Shown here in pieces: positions 25,601 through 34,893 of a stretch of DNA of 64,000 bases. Location of the stretch: assembly GCF_006125015.1 (NCBI RefSeq), contig NZ_SZZN01000001.1, positions 3,906,001-3,970,000 of the forward strand, read 5' to 3'. The notes under the pieces were generated by a model. The model saw only the letters and a program-made list of their open reading frames with translations, made no database searches and was not told where the DNA came from. The DNA comes from Roseovarius arcticus. Its GTDB lineage: Bacteria > Pseudomonadota > Alphaproteobacteria > Rhodobacterales > Rhodobacteraceae. Within the stretch, counting starts at the first letter, position 1. The number at the start of each line of letters is the position of its first letter. A program made the position numbers and the translations under genes.

Positions 25601-26508
25601 TTTTCACCCTTGGGATCAAGCACATCGCGCAACCCGTCGCCCAGCAGGTTAAAGCCCAGCGAGACTACGAAAATGGCGATCCCCGGCATTGTCGCGACCC
25701 ACCAGAAATCGATCAGGAACCGGCGGCCAGACGCGATCATCGCGCCCCATTCAGGTTGCGGCGGCTGTGCGCCAAGGCCCAGAAACCCGAGGCCTGCCGC
25801 CGTTAGGATAATTCCCGCCATATCCAGCGTTACTCGCACGATGACCGACGACATGCATAGCGGCACCACATGCCCCCATATAATACGCGGGCTGCCTGCA
25901 CCCTGAAGCCGGATCGCCGCGATATAATCAGTGTCGCGGATAGTCATCGTCTCGGCCCGTGCCAGACGCGCGTAGGGCGGCCAAGAGGTGATCGCGATGG
26001 CGATGATCGCGTTTTCTATCCCCGGTCCTAATGCTGCGACAAAGGCCAGCGCAAGGATCAACCGCGGGAAAGCGAGGAAAATGTCAGTGATCCGCATCAG
26101 AACCGTATCGACCCAGCCGCCGAAATATCCCGCAGTCGTACCTACGGCAAGTCCGATGGGCGTTGCGATAATGGCCACCATGGCGACCACCATGAGCGTC
26201 AGACGTGATCCGTGTACGATGCGGCTAAAGATGTCGCGCGCCTGATCGTCAGTGCCCATCAGATGTGCCCACGAGGGGGGCAATAGGCGTTCGGTGCGCA
26301 GATCACCGCCGCGCAGGGGATCGAAAGGAGCGATCAGGTTGGCAAAAATGGCCATTAGGATCAGCACCACCACAATGCCGAGGCCGACCATCGCCAGCTT
26401 GTTGCGGCGCAATTGCGACCATGTGCGATAGGCCTGACCCAGTTTTGCCTGACGGCGCGATGATGGCTGATCACTCAACAGCCATTCGCGGGTAGAGATA
26501 TCACTCAT
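25597..26508 (-). CDS. Peptide ABC transporter permease (DppC/OppC type)
   Basis: A 303-residue permease with an N-terminal cytoplasmic segment, one isolated helix (LAMVGLGIVVVLILMAIFAN), an extracytoplasmic loop with PFDPLRGG and HLMGTDDQARDIFSRI, then five helices. The EAA loop (AIRLQGAGSPRIIWGHVVP), which contacts the ATPases, is visible. DppC-type features are clear. ATGA overlaps join it to both neighbours. Confidence 0.93.
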   Translation of the reverse strand: MSDISTREWLLSDQPSSRRQAKLGQAYRTWSQLRRNKLAMVGLGIVVVLILMAIFANLIAPFDPLRGGDLRTERLLPPSWAHLMGTDDQARDIFSRIVHGSRLTLMVVAMVAIIATPIGLAVGTTAGYFGGWVDTVLMRITDIFLAFPRLILALAFVAALGPGIENAIIAIAITSWPPYARLARAETMTIRDTDYIAAIRLQGAGSPRIIWGHVVPLCMSSVIVRVTLDMAGIILTAAGLGFLGLGAQPPQPEWGAMIASGRRFLIDFWWVATMPGIAIFVVSLGFNLLGDGLRDVLDPKGEK

Positions 26509-27572
26509 CCGCGCCGCCTGACGCGCGGATCTAGCACGGTATAAAGCAGGTCAGACAGCAGGTTCAGCCCGACGAAAACCACGCCGATGACCAGCGTGCC
26601 GCCAAGCACGGCGTTCATGTCAGCGTTTTGCAAACTGTTAGTCAAATACTGGCCCAGACCCGGCCATGCAAAGACGGTTTCAGTCAACACAGATCCCTCG
26701 AGCAATCCTGCATAGCTAAGCGCGATCACCGTCACCAGCGGCACGGCGGCATTGCGCAGGGCGTGAATCCAGATGATGCGCCACTCAGCAACGCCCTTAA
26801 CCCGCGCCGCGATGATATATTCCTGCGCAAGCTCGGCCAGCATGAATGACCGTGTCATCCGACTGATATAAGCCATGGAGAAATAGCCCAGCAGCATCGC
26901 AGGCAGCGCAAGATGTGCCAGCACGTTCTGGAACGCGGCCCATTGACCCTGCATAGCAGTATCAACCAACAGCAAACCCGTTTTTTGCGTGACCGAATAC
27001 TCGTAGGCAATGTCGATGCGCCCCGGTCCGGCCACCCAGCCCAGCTTGGCGTAGAACACCAGCAGACCCAGTAAACCCAGCCAAAAGATCGGCGCGGAAT
27101 ATCCCACCAGACCGACAACACGAATGATCTGATCCGGCAGCTTACCCTGCCGGACAGCGCCCCAGATACCAAGCGGAATACCAAAGATGGTGCCAAGAAT
27201 GATACCAGCCGTTGCCAGTTCCAGCGTTGCGGGAAATACGCGCGCGATGTCCTCGATTATCGGTTTCTTCGTCAGGACAGACGTCCCCAAATCGCCGCTC
27301 AGCGCGCCTTTTAGATAGATCCAGAATTGATGATAAAGCGGCTTGTCGAGGCCGAGCGCGAGATAGGCTGCATCATAAGTCGATTTCGACGCGCGATCCC
27401 CTACTACGGCCAAAACCGGATCTACCGGGACCACACGGCCGATCAGAAAGGTGACGACAAGCAGGCCCAAAAATGTGATCGCCACCGTGGCGACCAGCTT
27501 GCCTGCCTTCATTCCGTAGTATGGAAGGGCGCTCCAGCGCCCTCCCGCGTTGCCAGGTGACGTGGCGGTCAT
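26505..27572 (-). CDS. Peptide ABC transporter permease (DppB/OppB type)
   Basis: A 355-residue permease. The first helix (FLGLLVVTFLIGRVVPVDPV) and the following loop are typical of DppB, with six helices in total. The EAA loop (AARVKGVAEWRIIWIHALRN) is present before the fifth helix. It forms the heterodimeric channel with the DppC-type partner. The stop of the binding-protein gene overlaps its start by four bases. Confidence 0.93.
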   Translation of the reverse strand: MTATSPGNAGGRWSALPYYGMKAGKLVATVAITFLGLLVVTFLIGRVVPVDPVLAVVGDRASKSTYDAAYLALGLDKPLYHQFWIYLKGALSGDLGTSVLTKKPIIEDIARVFPATLELATAGIILGTIFGIPLGIWGAVRQGKLPDQIIRVVGLVGYSAPIFWLGLLGLLVFYAKLGWVAGPGRIDIAYEYSVTQKTGLLLVDTAMQGQWAAFQNVLAHLALPAMLLGYFSMAYISRMTRSFMLAELAQEYIIAARVKGVAEWRIIWIHALRNAAVPLVTVIALSYAGLLEGSVLTETVFAWPGLGQYLTNSLQNADMNAVLGGTLVIGVVFVGLNLLSDLLYTVLDPRVRRRG

Positions 27573-29170
27573 TCGGCCTTGGTCACTTTCCTGAATGAGT
27601 TGTCGTTAAACGACGGCCCGATGATAAAGCCGTCCACATCCGAGCGGATACCCAACACTTCGATCTCTTGGAACATGATCACAAAGGGCGAGACTTTCTG
27701 ATGCTCTTCCTGAAGCGCGATATACATTTCTGCGCGCTTCTCGGTATCTTTTTCCAAGACTGCGGCATCCGCCTCCAACGTCATTTCTGGAATGTCCCAC
27801 GCGTTGCGCCACGCTAGTGGCTTGCTCTCCGCATCGTCGCTGTTGTCGGGGTTGCGTGCAAAGGTATCGGCGTTTGTGTGCGGGTCCTGATAATCTGGGC
27901 CCCAGCGTCCGATGTAGATGTCATGGTTGCGCGCGCGATACTTGGTTAACGTCTGCTGGCCATCGCCGGGGATCAGCTCCATCTTGATGCCAGCTTGCGC
28001 CATTGTCTGCTGGATGGCTTCGGCCATCGCTGTGATCTCGGGCGTGTTGCGCGTGTCCATTGTCACGCTGAATCCGTCGGGCAAGCCTGCCTCGGCCAGC
28101 AGCTCCTTGGCCTTTTCGACGTTCAATTCATAGGGATTGTCGTTCAACGCACCAAGGAAGCCTTCGGGCAGGAATGCCTGATGAACCTTGACCTTGCCCT
28201 TCATGATGGTGTCGGCGATCGTCTGGTAATCCACCAGATATTTCATCGCCTCGCGGACCTGCGGCTTCATCAGGTTCTCGTTCTTCTGGTTCAGACCCAT
28301 GTAATAGATCGACCCTTTGATCCCGCTCTCAATCTTTAAGTCGGGATTGTCCGCCATCGCCGTCATCTCTTCGGCGCCGAGGTTGCGGGCGATGTCAATA
28401 TCACCTTTTTCCAGCAGCAAACGTTGGGTGGAGCCTTCGGGAATGTGGCGGTAGATTGCCCGCGCCATGGCGGGTGCGTCGCCAGAGAACCCTTCGTTGC
28501 GTTCCAGAACTACAACCTCATTCGCGCGCCAGTCGCGAATGGCGAAGGCGCCGGAGCCGGCATAGTTTGTCTTGAGCCATTCATACCCCAAGTCGTCGCC
28601 CGCTGCGTGGCTCATCACCAATTCCTTGTCGACGACAAAGCCGACCGTCGCCGTAAGGCAATAGAGTAGGAGGGTCGGGGCGTAGGCCTTGTCCATCTCA
28701 AATTCGAGCGTCATGTCGCCGGTCTGGCGCACCTTCTCTGCCACGTTTTCGGCGCTCAGCCCGAACTGCGTCAGGATAAACGCCGGTGATTTATCCAGCT
28801 TTACAGCGCGTTGAATTGAAAACACGGCATCAGCGGCCGTGACGGGATTGCCAGAAGCAAATTTCAGGTCCGGTCTGATGACGAAGGTGAACGTCTTGCC
28901 GTCCTCGGACACTTCCCAGCTTTCTGCGATTACGCCGAACACGTCCGAGACATCGTTCACGTCGTAGCCAACCAGCGGTTGATAGCTGTTGCCAAGCAAT
29001 TCGGAGGCCGTAAATTCGAACACCTCAGCCGGATCGAGTGAAATGATATCGTCCAGTTGCCACGCCTGGATCAGCGTGTCGCCGGGCGTTTCGGCAAATG
29101 TCGGTGTCATTGTGATGCCAAGCGCTGCGCTTACCACAGCCGAGGCGATCAGTTTGGGGACGTGTCTCAT
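27569..29170 (-). CDS. Peptide-type solute-binding protein (SBP family 5)
   Basis: A 533-residue periplasmic binding protein. The signal peptide covers about residues 1-26 (cut after TPTFA). The mature part holds the SBP_bac_5 signature AESWEVSEDGKTFTFVIRP near its start, and the ligand lobe includes KLDKSPAF and EGFLGALNDNPY. It is the first gene of a minus-strand operon with two permeases, two ATPases and a dipeptidase. It has GGAG 6 bases before the ATG. Ligand specificity (dipeptide or another short peptide) is inferred from the M19 enzyme at the operon end. Confidence 0.92.
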   Translation of the reverse strand: MRHVPKLIASAVVSAALGITMTPTFAETPGDTLIQAWQLDDIISLDPAEVFEFTASELLGNSYQPLVGYDVNDVSDVFGVIAESWEVSEDGKTFTFVIRPDLKFASGNPVTAADAVFSIQRAVKLDKSPAFILTQFGLSAENVAEKVRQTGDMTLEFEMDKAYAPTLLLYCLTATVGFVVDKELVMSHAAGDDLGYEWLKTNYAGSGAFAIRDWRANEVVVLERNEGFSGDAPAMARAIYRHIPEGSTQRLLLEKGDIDIARNLGAEEMTAMADNPDLKIESGIKGSIYYMGLNQKNENLMKPQVREAMKYLVDYQTIADTIMKGKVKVHQAFLPEGFLGALNDNPYELNVEKAKELLAEAGLPDGFSVTMDTRNTPEITAMAEAIQQTMAQAGIKMELIPGDGQQTLTKYRARNHDIYIGRWGPDYQDPHTNADTFARNPDNSDDAESKPLAWRNAWDIPEMTLEADAAVLEKDTEKRAEMYIALQEEHQKVSPFVIMFQEIEVLGIRSDVDGFIIGPSFNDNSFRKVTKAE

Positions 29171-29494
29171 GTTGAACTCCCTATTTTTGAAATTAGAGTG
29201 ATTTGAGCGTCTTTTTGAATTTGGCGCTTCTCAATCGTGAGTCCATTCGGTCCGAGCCGCGCAGTTCTGTCAAGAGATATCGGACGCAGCATGCGGCGGC
29301 GTTCGCATTGCGTTCATCGCCAAATCCTCGCCGGAGCCCGTGAAGGACTGCATCAGATTTGGGTTTCGCCAAGCTACTTTGCTCAGACCGTCTGACAATA
29401 CCTTTTGCTACCCGATTTCGACTGCCGCAGATGCCATGCCCATCATGCGGCCTCGCCGCCAAGCGCCTCCCGGAAATCGCTGCCGATTACGGAT
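29171..29494. other. Region between binding-protein start and antiporter end
   Basis: 324 bases that must carry the promoter of the peptide operon. No convincing -35/-10 pair, operator or terminator is seen, and no small gene is recognisable. Confidence 0.35.
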
Positions 29495-30739
29495 TCATTC
29501 TTCTTGCAGTCTGTCCATTGCCCAACCAACGCTAAGGCCGTGCAAAACCGTTGATATGAGAATTACAAGAGCGATGAGGGACCAAAGCTGGGACTCGTTG
29601 AAAAACTCCATATGGCTGCCCGCGTAGCAAAGGTAGTAGATTGAGCCCATGCCGCGAACTCCATAAATGGAAACCACCGCTCTTCCTCGATGGTCGAGGT
29701 CCGTCTTTAGCAGAGCGATCCATCCCGACAGCGGACGGATCACAAGGATGAGCAAAATAGCCAACACGAAATGTGTCCATGTTAGATCGACAAACAGGAT
29801 CGGCATGACGCTTCCCAGTGCGATCAGAAGTAGCGCAGTAAGAGCGTGCTCGATGGATTCAGAAAAGTCATGCAGCCGTCGGTGGAAGTGATGATCCGCC
29901 TCAATACGCCGTAATGTCAGCCCCAGAACTGCGACTGATATAAAGCCATAGCCTTCGAGCAGTTCGGTTGAGCCGTAACATAGCAACACACCCGCCAGCG
30001 CGATGACTCCAGACCCCGTTTCGGCGAGCACAGAACCCTTGGGCACAGAAAAGAGGATGTATCCCATTGCCCGGCCACCAACCCATCCCATGGCCACACC
30101 AAGAGCGATGCGAAAGACGATATCGCGCAGGAACCAGTCCAAGGCCCAAGCACTGGGATTCAGGCCCTCGGCGGCCACGATCAGCCCGAGATAGACAAAG
30201 GGAAATGCGAGTCCGTCGTTCAGCCCTGCTTCTGTGGTTAATGTGAAGCGCACAGGGTGCTCCGACCCTTCGTGCGGTGGCCCGACCTGAACATCTGACG
30301 CCAACACGGGATCCGTTGGTGCCAGCACTGCTCCCAATAAGATAGCACCGGCGACCGTCAGCCCTGCTAAACCAATCCCCAGAATAGCGACTGCCAGAAT
30401 GGTCAGTGGCATTGCGATCCCGAGCATGCGAACTGTGGGTATCCAGCGCTTCCAAGGGCGCAAGCTGTCGATCCGCATCCCGGCGCCGAACAGGGCTACA
30501 AGAATAGTCAACTCGCTTACCAATTCCCATGGAAGAGGTGACTGGCGTGGGTCCGGCAGCGCCGGCAGTCCCGGTATCAGCAGCGTCGCACCAGCCCCGA
30601 ACATGATCATCAAGGGGGCGGACACAGGCTCGCGCTTGGAAATCAGACGGGGTAGCCACCGCGCAATGATTACGATCGCTCCAACTACAGCGAGGGCGAC
30701 GTGATAGGAGTTAAAATCAAAGAATGGTTCGGGCTGCAT
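29495..30739 (-). CDS. Na+/H+ antiporter, CPA1 (NhaP) type
   Basis: A 414-residue carrier with about twelve helices. The conserved ion-binding block GAVLAPTDPVLASDVQ is present in helix 5 at about residue 140, followed by TLTTEAGLNDGLAFPFV, whose Glu-Asn-Asp pattern is typical of CPA1 carriers. It should exchange Na+ or K+ for protons and help pH and salt tolerance, fitting a marine lifestyle. The start at ATG 30739 has GGAAG 6 bases upstream; the TTG at 30757 lacks a site. It is a single gene transcribed in the same direction as the peptide operon. Confidence 0.9.
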   Translation of the reverse strand: MQPEPFFDFNSYHVALAVVGAIVIIARWLPRLISKREPVSAPLMIMFGAGATLLIPGLPALPDPRQSPLPWELVSELTILVALFGAGMRIDSLRPWKRWIPTVRMLGIAMPLTILAVAILGIGLAGLTVAGAILLGAVLAPTDPVLASDVQVGPPHEGSEHPVRFTLTTEAGLNDGLAFPFVYLGLIVAAEGLNPSAWALDWFLRDIVFRIALGVAMGWVGGRAMGYILFSVPKGSVLAETGSGVIALAGVLLCYGSTELLEGYGFISVAVLGLTLRRIEADHHFHRRLHDFSESIEHALTALLLIALGSVMPILFVDLTWTHFVLAILLILVIRPLSGWIALLKTDLDHRGRAVVSIYGVRGMGSIYYLCYAGSHMEFFNESQLWSLIALVILISTVLHGLSVGWAMDRLQEE

Positions 30740-31201
30740 TTGTTCTTCCTGTGCCAAAAAGTGGCAACTATCGTCATAGAATGAAAACTATTCTGCCGCC
30801 TAGTGGCATAAACGCGGCCTGACGCCGATCAATGTTTCTGTGTCGGCGATGAACGGCTGGCCAGACCTCGACTTTGCAATTCTGCAAGCAACGCTTTGAA
30901 CCCGTTGGAAAGGTCAGCAGTCTGCCGGGACGACCCTGCCGAGATTTCTGACCTGCCTATGCCCCTCACACCCGCTATGTATTTCGGCCCGAGGCAGCTC
31001 GCCTACCCGCAATCAATACATCTGATGGAAAACGTCAATGCGCCAACGCCCCAGCGAGGGCCGCGAGGGGGCAAATACAATACTATCCCGCCGGGTCCGT
31101 GCGGCCCGCTGGCAGAGCTAAGTGCAGGGTAGGTGCGAACATTAACCCGCCGCAGCAACGCCCTCGCACACACGGGCGTTGCTGAGATTGCTAGGCGGCT
31201 T
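30740..31201. other. Intergenic region with one strong hairpin
   Basis: 462 bases between the aminotransferase 3' end and the antiporter start. It holds the hairpin at 31154-31183. Apart from that I see no gene; the open frames are short and lack ribosome sites. Confidence 0.45.
31154..31183 (-). terminator. Terminator-like hairpin after the ectoine operon
   Basis: AGCAACGCCC pairs perfectly with GGGCGTTGCT (10 base pairs) around a 10-base loop, 18 bases beyond the stop of the aminotransferase gene. It is well placed to end the doeA-doeB-aminotransferase transcript. No clear U-run follows, so it may act as a 3' stabiliser or need Rho. Confidence 0.6.
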
Positions 31202-32575
31202 TTAGCCCAGAACGGATTTCACGGCCTCGACTGTGACGCCGACCACGGTGTCAACCTCGGCTCTTGTAATGCAGAATGGCGGCGCGAACCCCGTGATGTC
31301 ACCCTGAGGCATAGCGCGCGCGATCACGCCGCGCTCTAGCATCGCGGCAGATACCATCGGGCCGATCTTGCGGCTCGGATCAAACAGCGTCGTGTTCGCT
31401 TTGTCCTCGACATACTCAACCGCGCAAATCAGTCCTTCGCCGCGCACATCACCGACATTCGCGTGATCCCCCAGCGCCTCTTTCATCGTCTTGTTCAGGT
31501 AGGCTCCGACATCTTTGGCATTTGCAATCAGGTCCAAATCGTCAATCAGCTTGAGGTTCGCTACCCCGGCGGCCGCACAAATCGGATGGGCGGAATAGGT
31601 CCAGCCGTGGCCAATCGGGCCGTTCTCATCTGTGCCCTGTTCCAGCACTTTCCAGACACGATCCGAAATGATCGATCCAGACAGCGGCGCATAGGCCGAC
31701 GTCAGCCCCTTTGCGATTGAGATGAAATCGGGCTTCATGTTGTAGTGGTCAGAGCCGAACATCGACCCCAGACGTCCGAAACCGGTGACCACTTCATCGG
31801 CAACCAGCAAGATGTCATGACGGTTCAGCACCTCTTGGATCGCGGCCCAGTATCCAGCCGGAGGTGGAACAAGGCCGCCCGTGCCCAAGACCGGCTCACC
31901 GATAAACGCCGCGATGGTGTCTGCGCCCTCGACCGCGATCAACGCTTCTAGCTCTGCCGCGCATTGAGCCGAGAATTGCTCTTCGGTCTGGGCGCGGTCC
32001 TCGCGGCGATAGTAGTAGGGCGCGCTTGTGTGGATGACATTGCTCAGCGGCAGGTCAAATTTGTTGTGAAACAGAGATAGGCCTGTAAGCGATCCGGTCA
32101 TCAGGCCCGACCCATGGTATCCACGCCAACGCGAGATGATCTTTTTCTTCTTGGGCCGTCCAAGGATGTTGTTGTAATACCAGATCAGCTTGATGTTCGT
32201 CTCGTTCGCGTCCGACCCTGACAGCCCGAAATAGACCTTGGACATGTGGTCCGGCGCGCGGTCCATGATCATCTTGGCCAGTGTGATCGAGGCCTCTGTG
32301 CCGTGCCCAACGTAGGAATGGTAATACGCAAGTTTATGGGCCTGTTCGGAAATGGCGTCTGCCACTTCTGTGCGCCCGTAGCCTGCGTTCACGCAGTAAA
32401 GCCCTGCAAAGGCGTCCAGCAATTTGGTGCCATCGCGATCCTCGATATGAACGCCCGATGCAGTCGAAATGATCCGCGTCGGGGTCTCGCCGCGTGCGTG
32501 CTGTGCAAGGTGGGTGGACGAGTGAAAGAAGTTTTCACGGTCCCATTGAGCGAGTTGGTCGTCATTGCGGAGCAT
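31202..32575 (-). CDS. doeD: Class III aminotransferase of the ectoine-degradation cluster
   Basis: A 457-residue PLP-dependent class III enzyme. YHGSGLMTGSLTG and ILLVADEVVTGFGRLG supply cofactor contacts, and SIAKGLTSAYAPLSG carries the Lys that forms the Schiff base. In ectoine degraders, the diaminobutyrate released by DoeB is transaminated to aspartate semialdehyde. The position 23 bases after doeB makes this the likely DoeD/Atf enzyme. Relatives act as omega-amino-acid:pyruvate transaminases, so the substrate is inferred from context. The dehydrogenase (doeC/ssd) that should follow is not in this window. Confidence 0.85.
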   Translation of the reverse strand: MLRNDDQLAQWDRENFFHSSTHLAQHARGETPTRIISTASGVHIEDRDGTKLLDAFAGLYCVNAGYGRTEVADAISEQAHKLAYYHSYVGHGTEASITLAKMIMDRAPDHMSKVYFGLSGSDANETNIKLIWYYNNILGRPKKKKIISRWRGYHGSGLMTGSLTGLSLFHNKFDLPLSNVIHTSAPYYYRREDRAQTEEQFSAQCAAELEALIAVEGADTIAAFIGEPVLGTGGLVPPPAGYWAAIQEVLNRHDILLVADEVVTGFGRLGSMFGSDHYNMKPDFISIAKGLTSAYAPLSGSIISDRVWKVLEQGTDENGPIGHGWTYSAHPICAAAGVANLKLIDDLDLIANAKDVGAYLNKTMKEALGDHANVGDVRGEGLICAVEYVEDKANTTLFDPSRKIGPMVSAAMLERGVIARAMPQGDITGFAPPFCITRAEVDTVVGVTVEAVKSVLG

Positions 32576-32598
32576 AAGTCAGGCTTTCTTTTTAGAGG

Positions 32599-33594
32599 TT
32601 AGTTAGTGATTTCGGTGGCAAGCACGGCGAGGCAATCACCCGATTGCACCAATCCGGGGTGATGGCGGGCGGTTAGGATACCGTCCATCAATGCGTAAAA
32701 TTTGCGCGGCTCGATGCCGGTGTGATGCATGTCCCAAATGCGGGCGATCAGATCGCCTTTGGCAACTGTCTGCCCAAGGGTGACGGCAAAATCGACCATC
32801 CCGTTATGATTGGTGAAATGGAAACATCCATCGTCCTCTTGGGACAGCATGCGCGACGGCGCAATGATTGGCTCGCCCTGTAGGATACCCGTATGGATCA
32901 GCAGATTGCGGACACCCTTTCTGGCAATCTGTGCGCTGGCTGGCGTCGCAGTGCCGCCGCCGCCAATCTCGGTGGTCACAAAGGTTTTGCCTTGGGTTTC
33001 GACGGCATCATCGTACATGCCCAAGGCGTCAATCTCGCGCATCTCAATGCTGAACGGGGCATTGAACGCATCACGCGCCGCGCGGCAGCGGGCCTGCTGC
33101 TCAGGATCATCCAGCGCATGAGACGCGGCGAACGGGATAAAGTCGAGCGTCTTGCCACCCGAATGAAAATCCAGAACCACATCGGCCATCGGCAATAGAG
33201 TGCGCTGGAAATAGTCGGCAATTTTCTGGGTTGGTGTTCCGTCAGGCTGACCCGGAAAGGTACGGTTCATGTTCAGATCGTCGATAGGCGAAACGCGCAC
33301 GCCTTTCAAAAATGCAGGGTGGTTCATAAACGGAATAATGAGGACGGTGCCGCTGACATCCTCGGCCTTCAAGTCTGTGGCCAGTTCAACGAGGGCAAGC
33401 GGCCCCTCATATTCATCGCCGTGGTTCGCGCCCGTGAACAGGGCGCAAGGACCACTGCCATTTTTCACCTGTGTGATCGGGATTTGAATTGATCCCCATG
33501 CACTGTCATTGCGGCTATAGGGCAGGCGTAAATAGCCATGCTGAACGCCGTCCAGATCAAAATCGATCGTTGGTGAAATAGGATTATCACGCAT
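32599..33594 (-). CDS. doeB: N-alpha-acetyl-diaminobutyrate deacetylase
   Basis: A 331-residue zinc deacylase of the succinylglutamate desuccinylase/aspartoacylase family. Zinc ligands: GANHGDEYEGPL (HxxE) and VVLDFHSGGKTLD (His). The N-terminus binds the chain near FTGANHG, and a C-terminal beta domain (from about residue 245) closes the site. In the doe pathway it removes acetate from the N-acetyl-diaminobutyrate formed by DoeA. It starts at ATG 33594, three bases after the doeA stop, so the two are translationally linked. Good fit to DoeB/EutE. Confidence 0.9.
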   Translation of the reverse strand: MRDNPISPTIDFDLDGVQHGYLRLPYSRNDSAWGSIQIPITQVKNGSGPCALFTGANHGDEYEGPLALVELATDLKAEDVSGTVLIIPFMNHPAFLKGVRVSPIDDLNMNRTFPGQPDGTPTQKIADYFQRTLLPMADVVLDFHSGGKTLDFIPFAASHALDDPEQQARCRAARDAFNAPFSIEMREIDALGMYDDAVETQGKTFVTTEIGGGGTATPASAQIARKGVRNLLIHTGILQGEPIIAPSRMLSQEDDGCFHFTNHNGMVDFAVTLGQTVAKGDLIARIWDMHHTGIEPRKFYALMDGILTARHHPGLVQSGDCLAVLATEITN

Positions 33595-33597
33595 TGC

Positions 33598-34773
33598 CTA
33601 TTCCGTCACGACTAGCGCGCGGGGCGTGGTGCAGAGACACTCTGCGCCCGTATCGGTGATGACGATTGGCTCAGTAATCTCCAGCCCACCATCATCCAGC
33701 CAAAGCGCCGGCATGAAGTGAAAGGTCATGCCGACCTCCAGCACGGATTTGTCGCCCGCACGAAAGGACATGGTGCGCTCGCCCCAATCGGGCGGATAGG
33801 ACAGACCAATTGCATAGCCGCAGCGGCTGTCCTTCTCAAAGCCCAGCTTATTCAACGTGCGGTTAAACGCATTCGCGATATCCTCGCAAAGGTTACCCGG
33901 TTTGGCCTGTGCGAGGCCCGCCTCAACCGCCTCCAGGACGGCCTTTTCGGCGTCCAGATATTTCTGCGGTGGCTTGCCCAAAAAGAGTGTGCGCGACTGC
34001 GGACATTGATAGCGGCGGTAGGCGCCGGCGATCTCGAAAAAGGTGCTTTCGCCCGCTTTCATCGGCGTGTCGTCCCACGTCAAATGGGGCGCAGTGGCAT
34101 CCACGCCGGACGGCGCCATCGGCACAATCGCAGGGTAGTCGCCCCAGTGACCATCAGCGCCTGAAACCGAGGCGTGATAGATGTCGGCGATCAATTCGTT
34201 CTTGCGCATCCCGACCTCTGCTTTGTCGCGGATCACGCTGTGCATACGCTCCACTATGCGGGCGGCACGGCGCATATAGGTGATCTCAGTCTGGGATTTC
34301 ACGGCGCGAAGCCAGTTGACGAGGCCTGTTGCATCGCTGAAGTGAACCGATTTTAGATTTTCTTGCAGCGACAAAAAGGCCGACGCCGTAAAGTAGTAAT
34401 TGTCCATCTCAAAACCGATACGCGCAGCCTCTAGGCCGCGCGCTGCGATCAACTTTGATAGGTCTTCCATCGGATGCTTGGCCGGGTTTTGCACGTAAGT
34501 GTCGTCATACCCAGCAATGTTGTCGTGGCTCAGATACGTCGTGCGCTGTGCACCAATGGCATCCATCGCGCGCCCCCACCAAACCGGCTCACCCTCCTGC
34601 GCCAGTAAAACGCCTTGATGCACGTAAAATGACCAGCCGTCATACCCCGTCAGCCACGCCATATTGGATGGGTCAGTTACGAAAATGGCATCCAACCCGC
34701 GAGCCGCCATTGCAGCGCGTGTTTTAGCCAGACGGCCAACGTATTCATCGGGCGAGAAGGGGAGGTCTAGCAT
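33598..34773 (-). CDS. doeA: Ectoine hydrolase
   Basis: A 391-residue creatinase/prolidase-fold protein: an N-terminal creatinase domain (GLDAIFVTDPSNMAWLTGYD) and a C-terminal M24 pita-bread domain. The metal-ligand Asp pair of true M24 aminopeptidases is not conserved: FFEIAGAYRRYQCPQSRTLF appears instead of a GxxxxGYxSDxTRT pattern, as in the non-metal members of the fold. DoeA/EutD opens the ectoine ring to acetyl-diaminobutyrate. The order doeA-doeB-aminotransferase with a divergent Lrp gene supports this over a generic peptidase. The start is ATG 34773 with AGGA upstream; a TTG at 34782 is less likely. Confidence 0.9.
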   Translation of the reverse strand: MLDLPFSPDEYVGRLAKTRAAMAARGLDAIFVTDPSNMAWLTGYDGWSFYVHQGVLLAQEGEPVWWGRAMDAIGAQRTTYLSHDNIAGYDDTYVQNPAKHPMEDLSKLIAARGLEAARIGFEMDNYYFTASAFLSLQENLKSVHFSDATGLVNWLRAVKSQTEITYMRRAARIVERMHSVIRDKAEVGMRKNELIADIYHASVSGADGHWGDYPAIVPMAPSGVDATAPHLTWDDTPMKAGESTFFEIAGAYRRYQCPQSRTLFLGKPPQKYLDAEKAVLEAVEAGLAQAKPGNLCEDIANAFNRTLNKLGFEKDSRCGYAIGLSYPPDWGERTMSFRAGDKSVLEVGMTFHFMPALWLDDGGLEITEPIVITDTGAECLCTTPRALVVTE

Positions 34774-34893
34774 GGCGGGCAATCCTGCGAAGTTGACACG
34801 CGATCTTAGCTTTTTCTAAATATGAATTTATGCAAATATCTGAAAGTTACGCGTAAAAACTGCATACTATAGGTCTGATTGGGGAATTGTGAC

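Noticed and set aside
30740..31201. tRNA or small RNA gene in the gap
   Set aside because: No cloverleaf or conserved T-loop was found; only one hairpin, better explained as a terminator.
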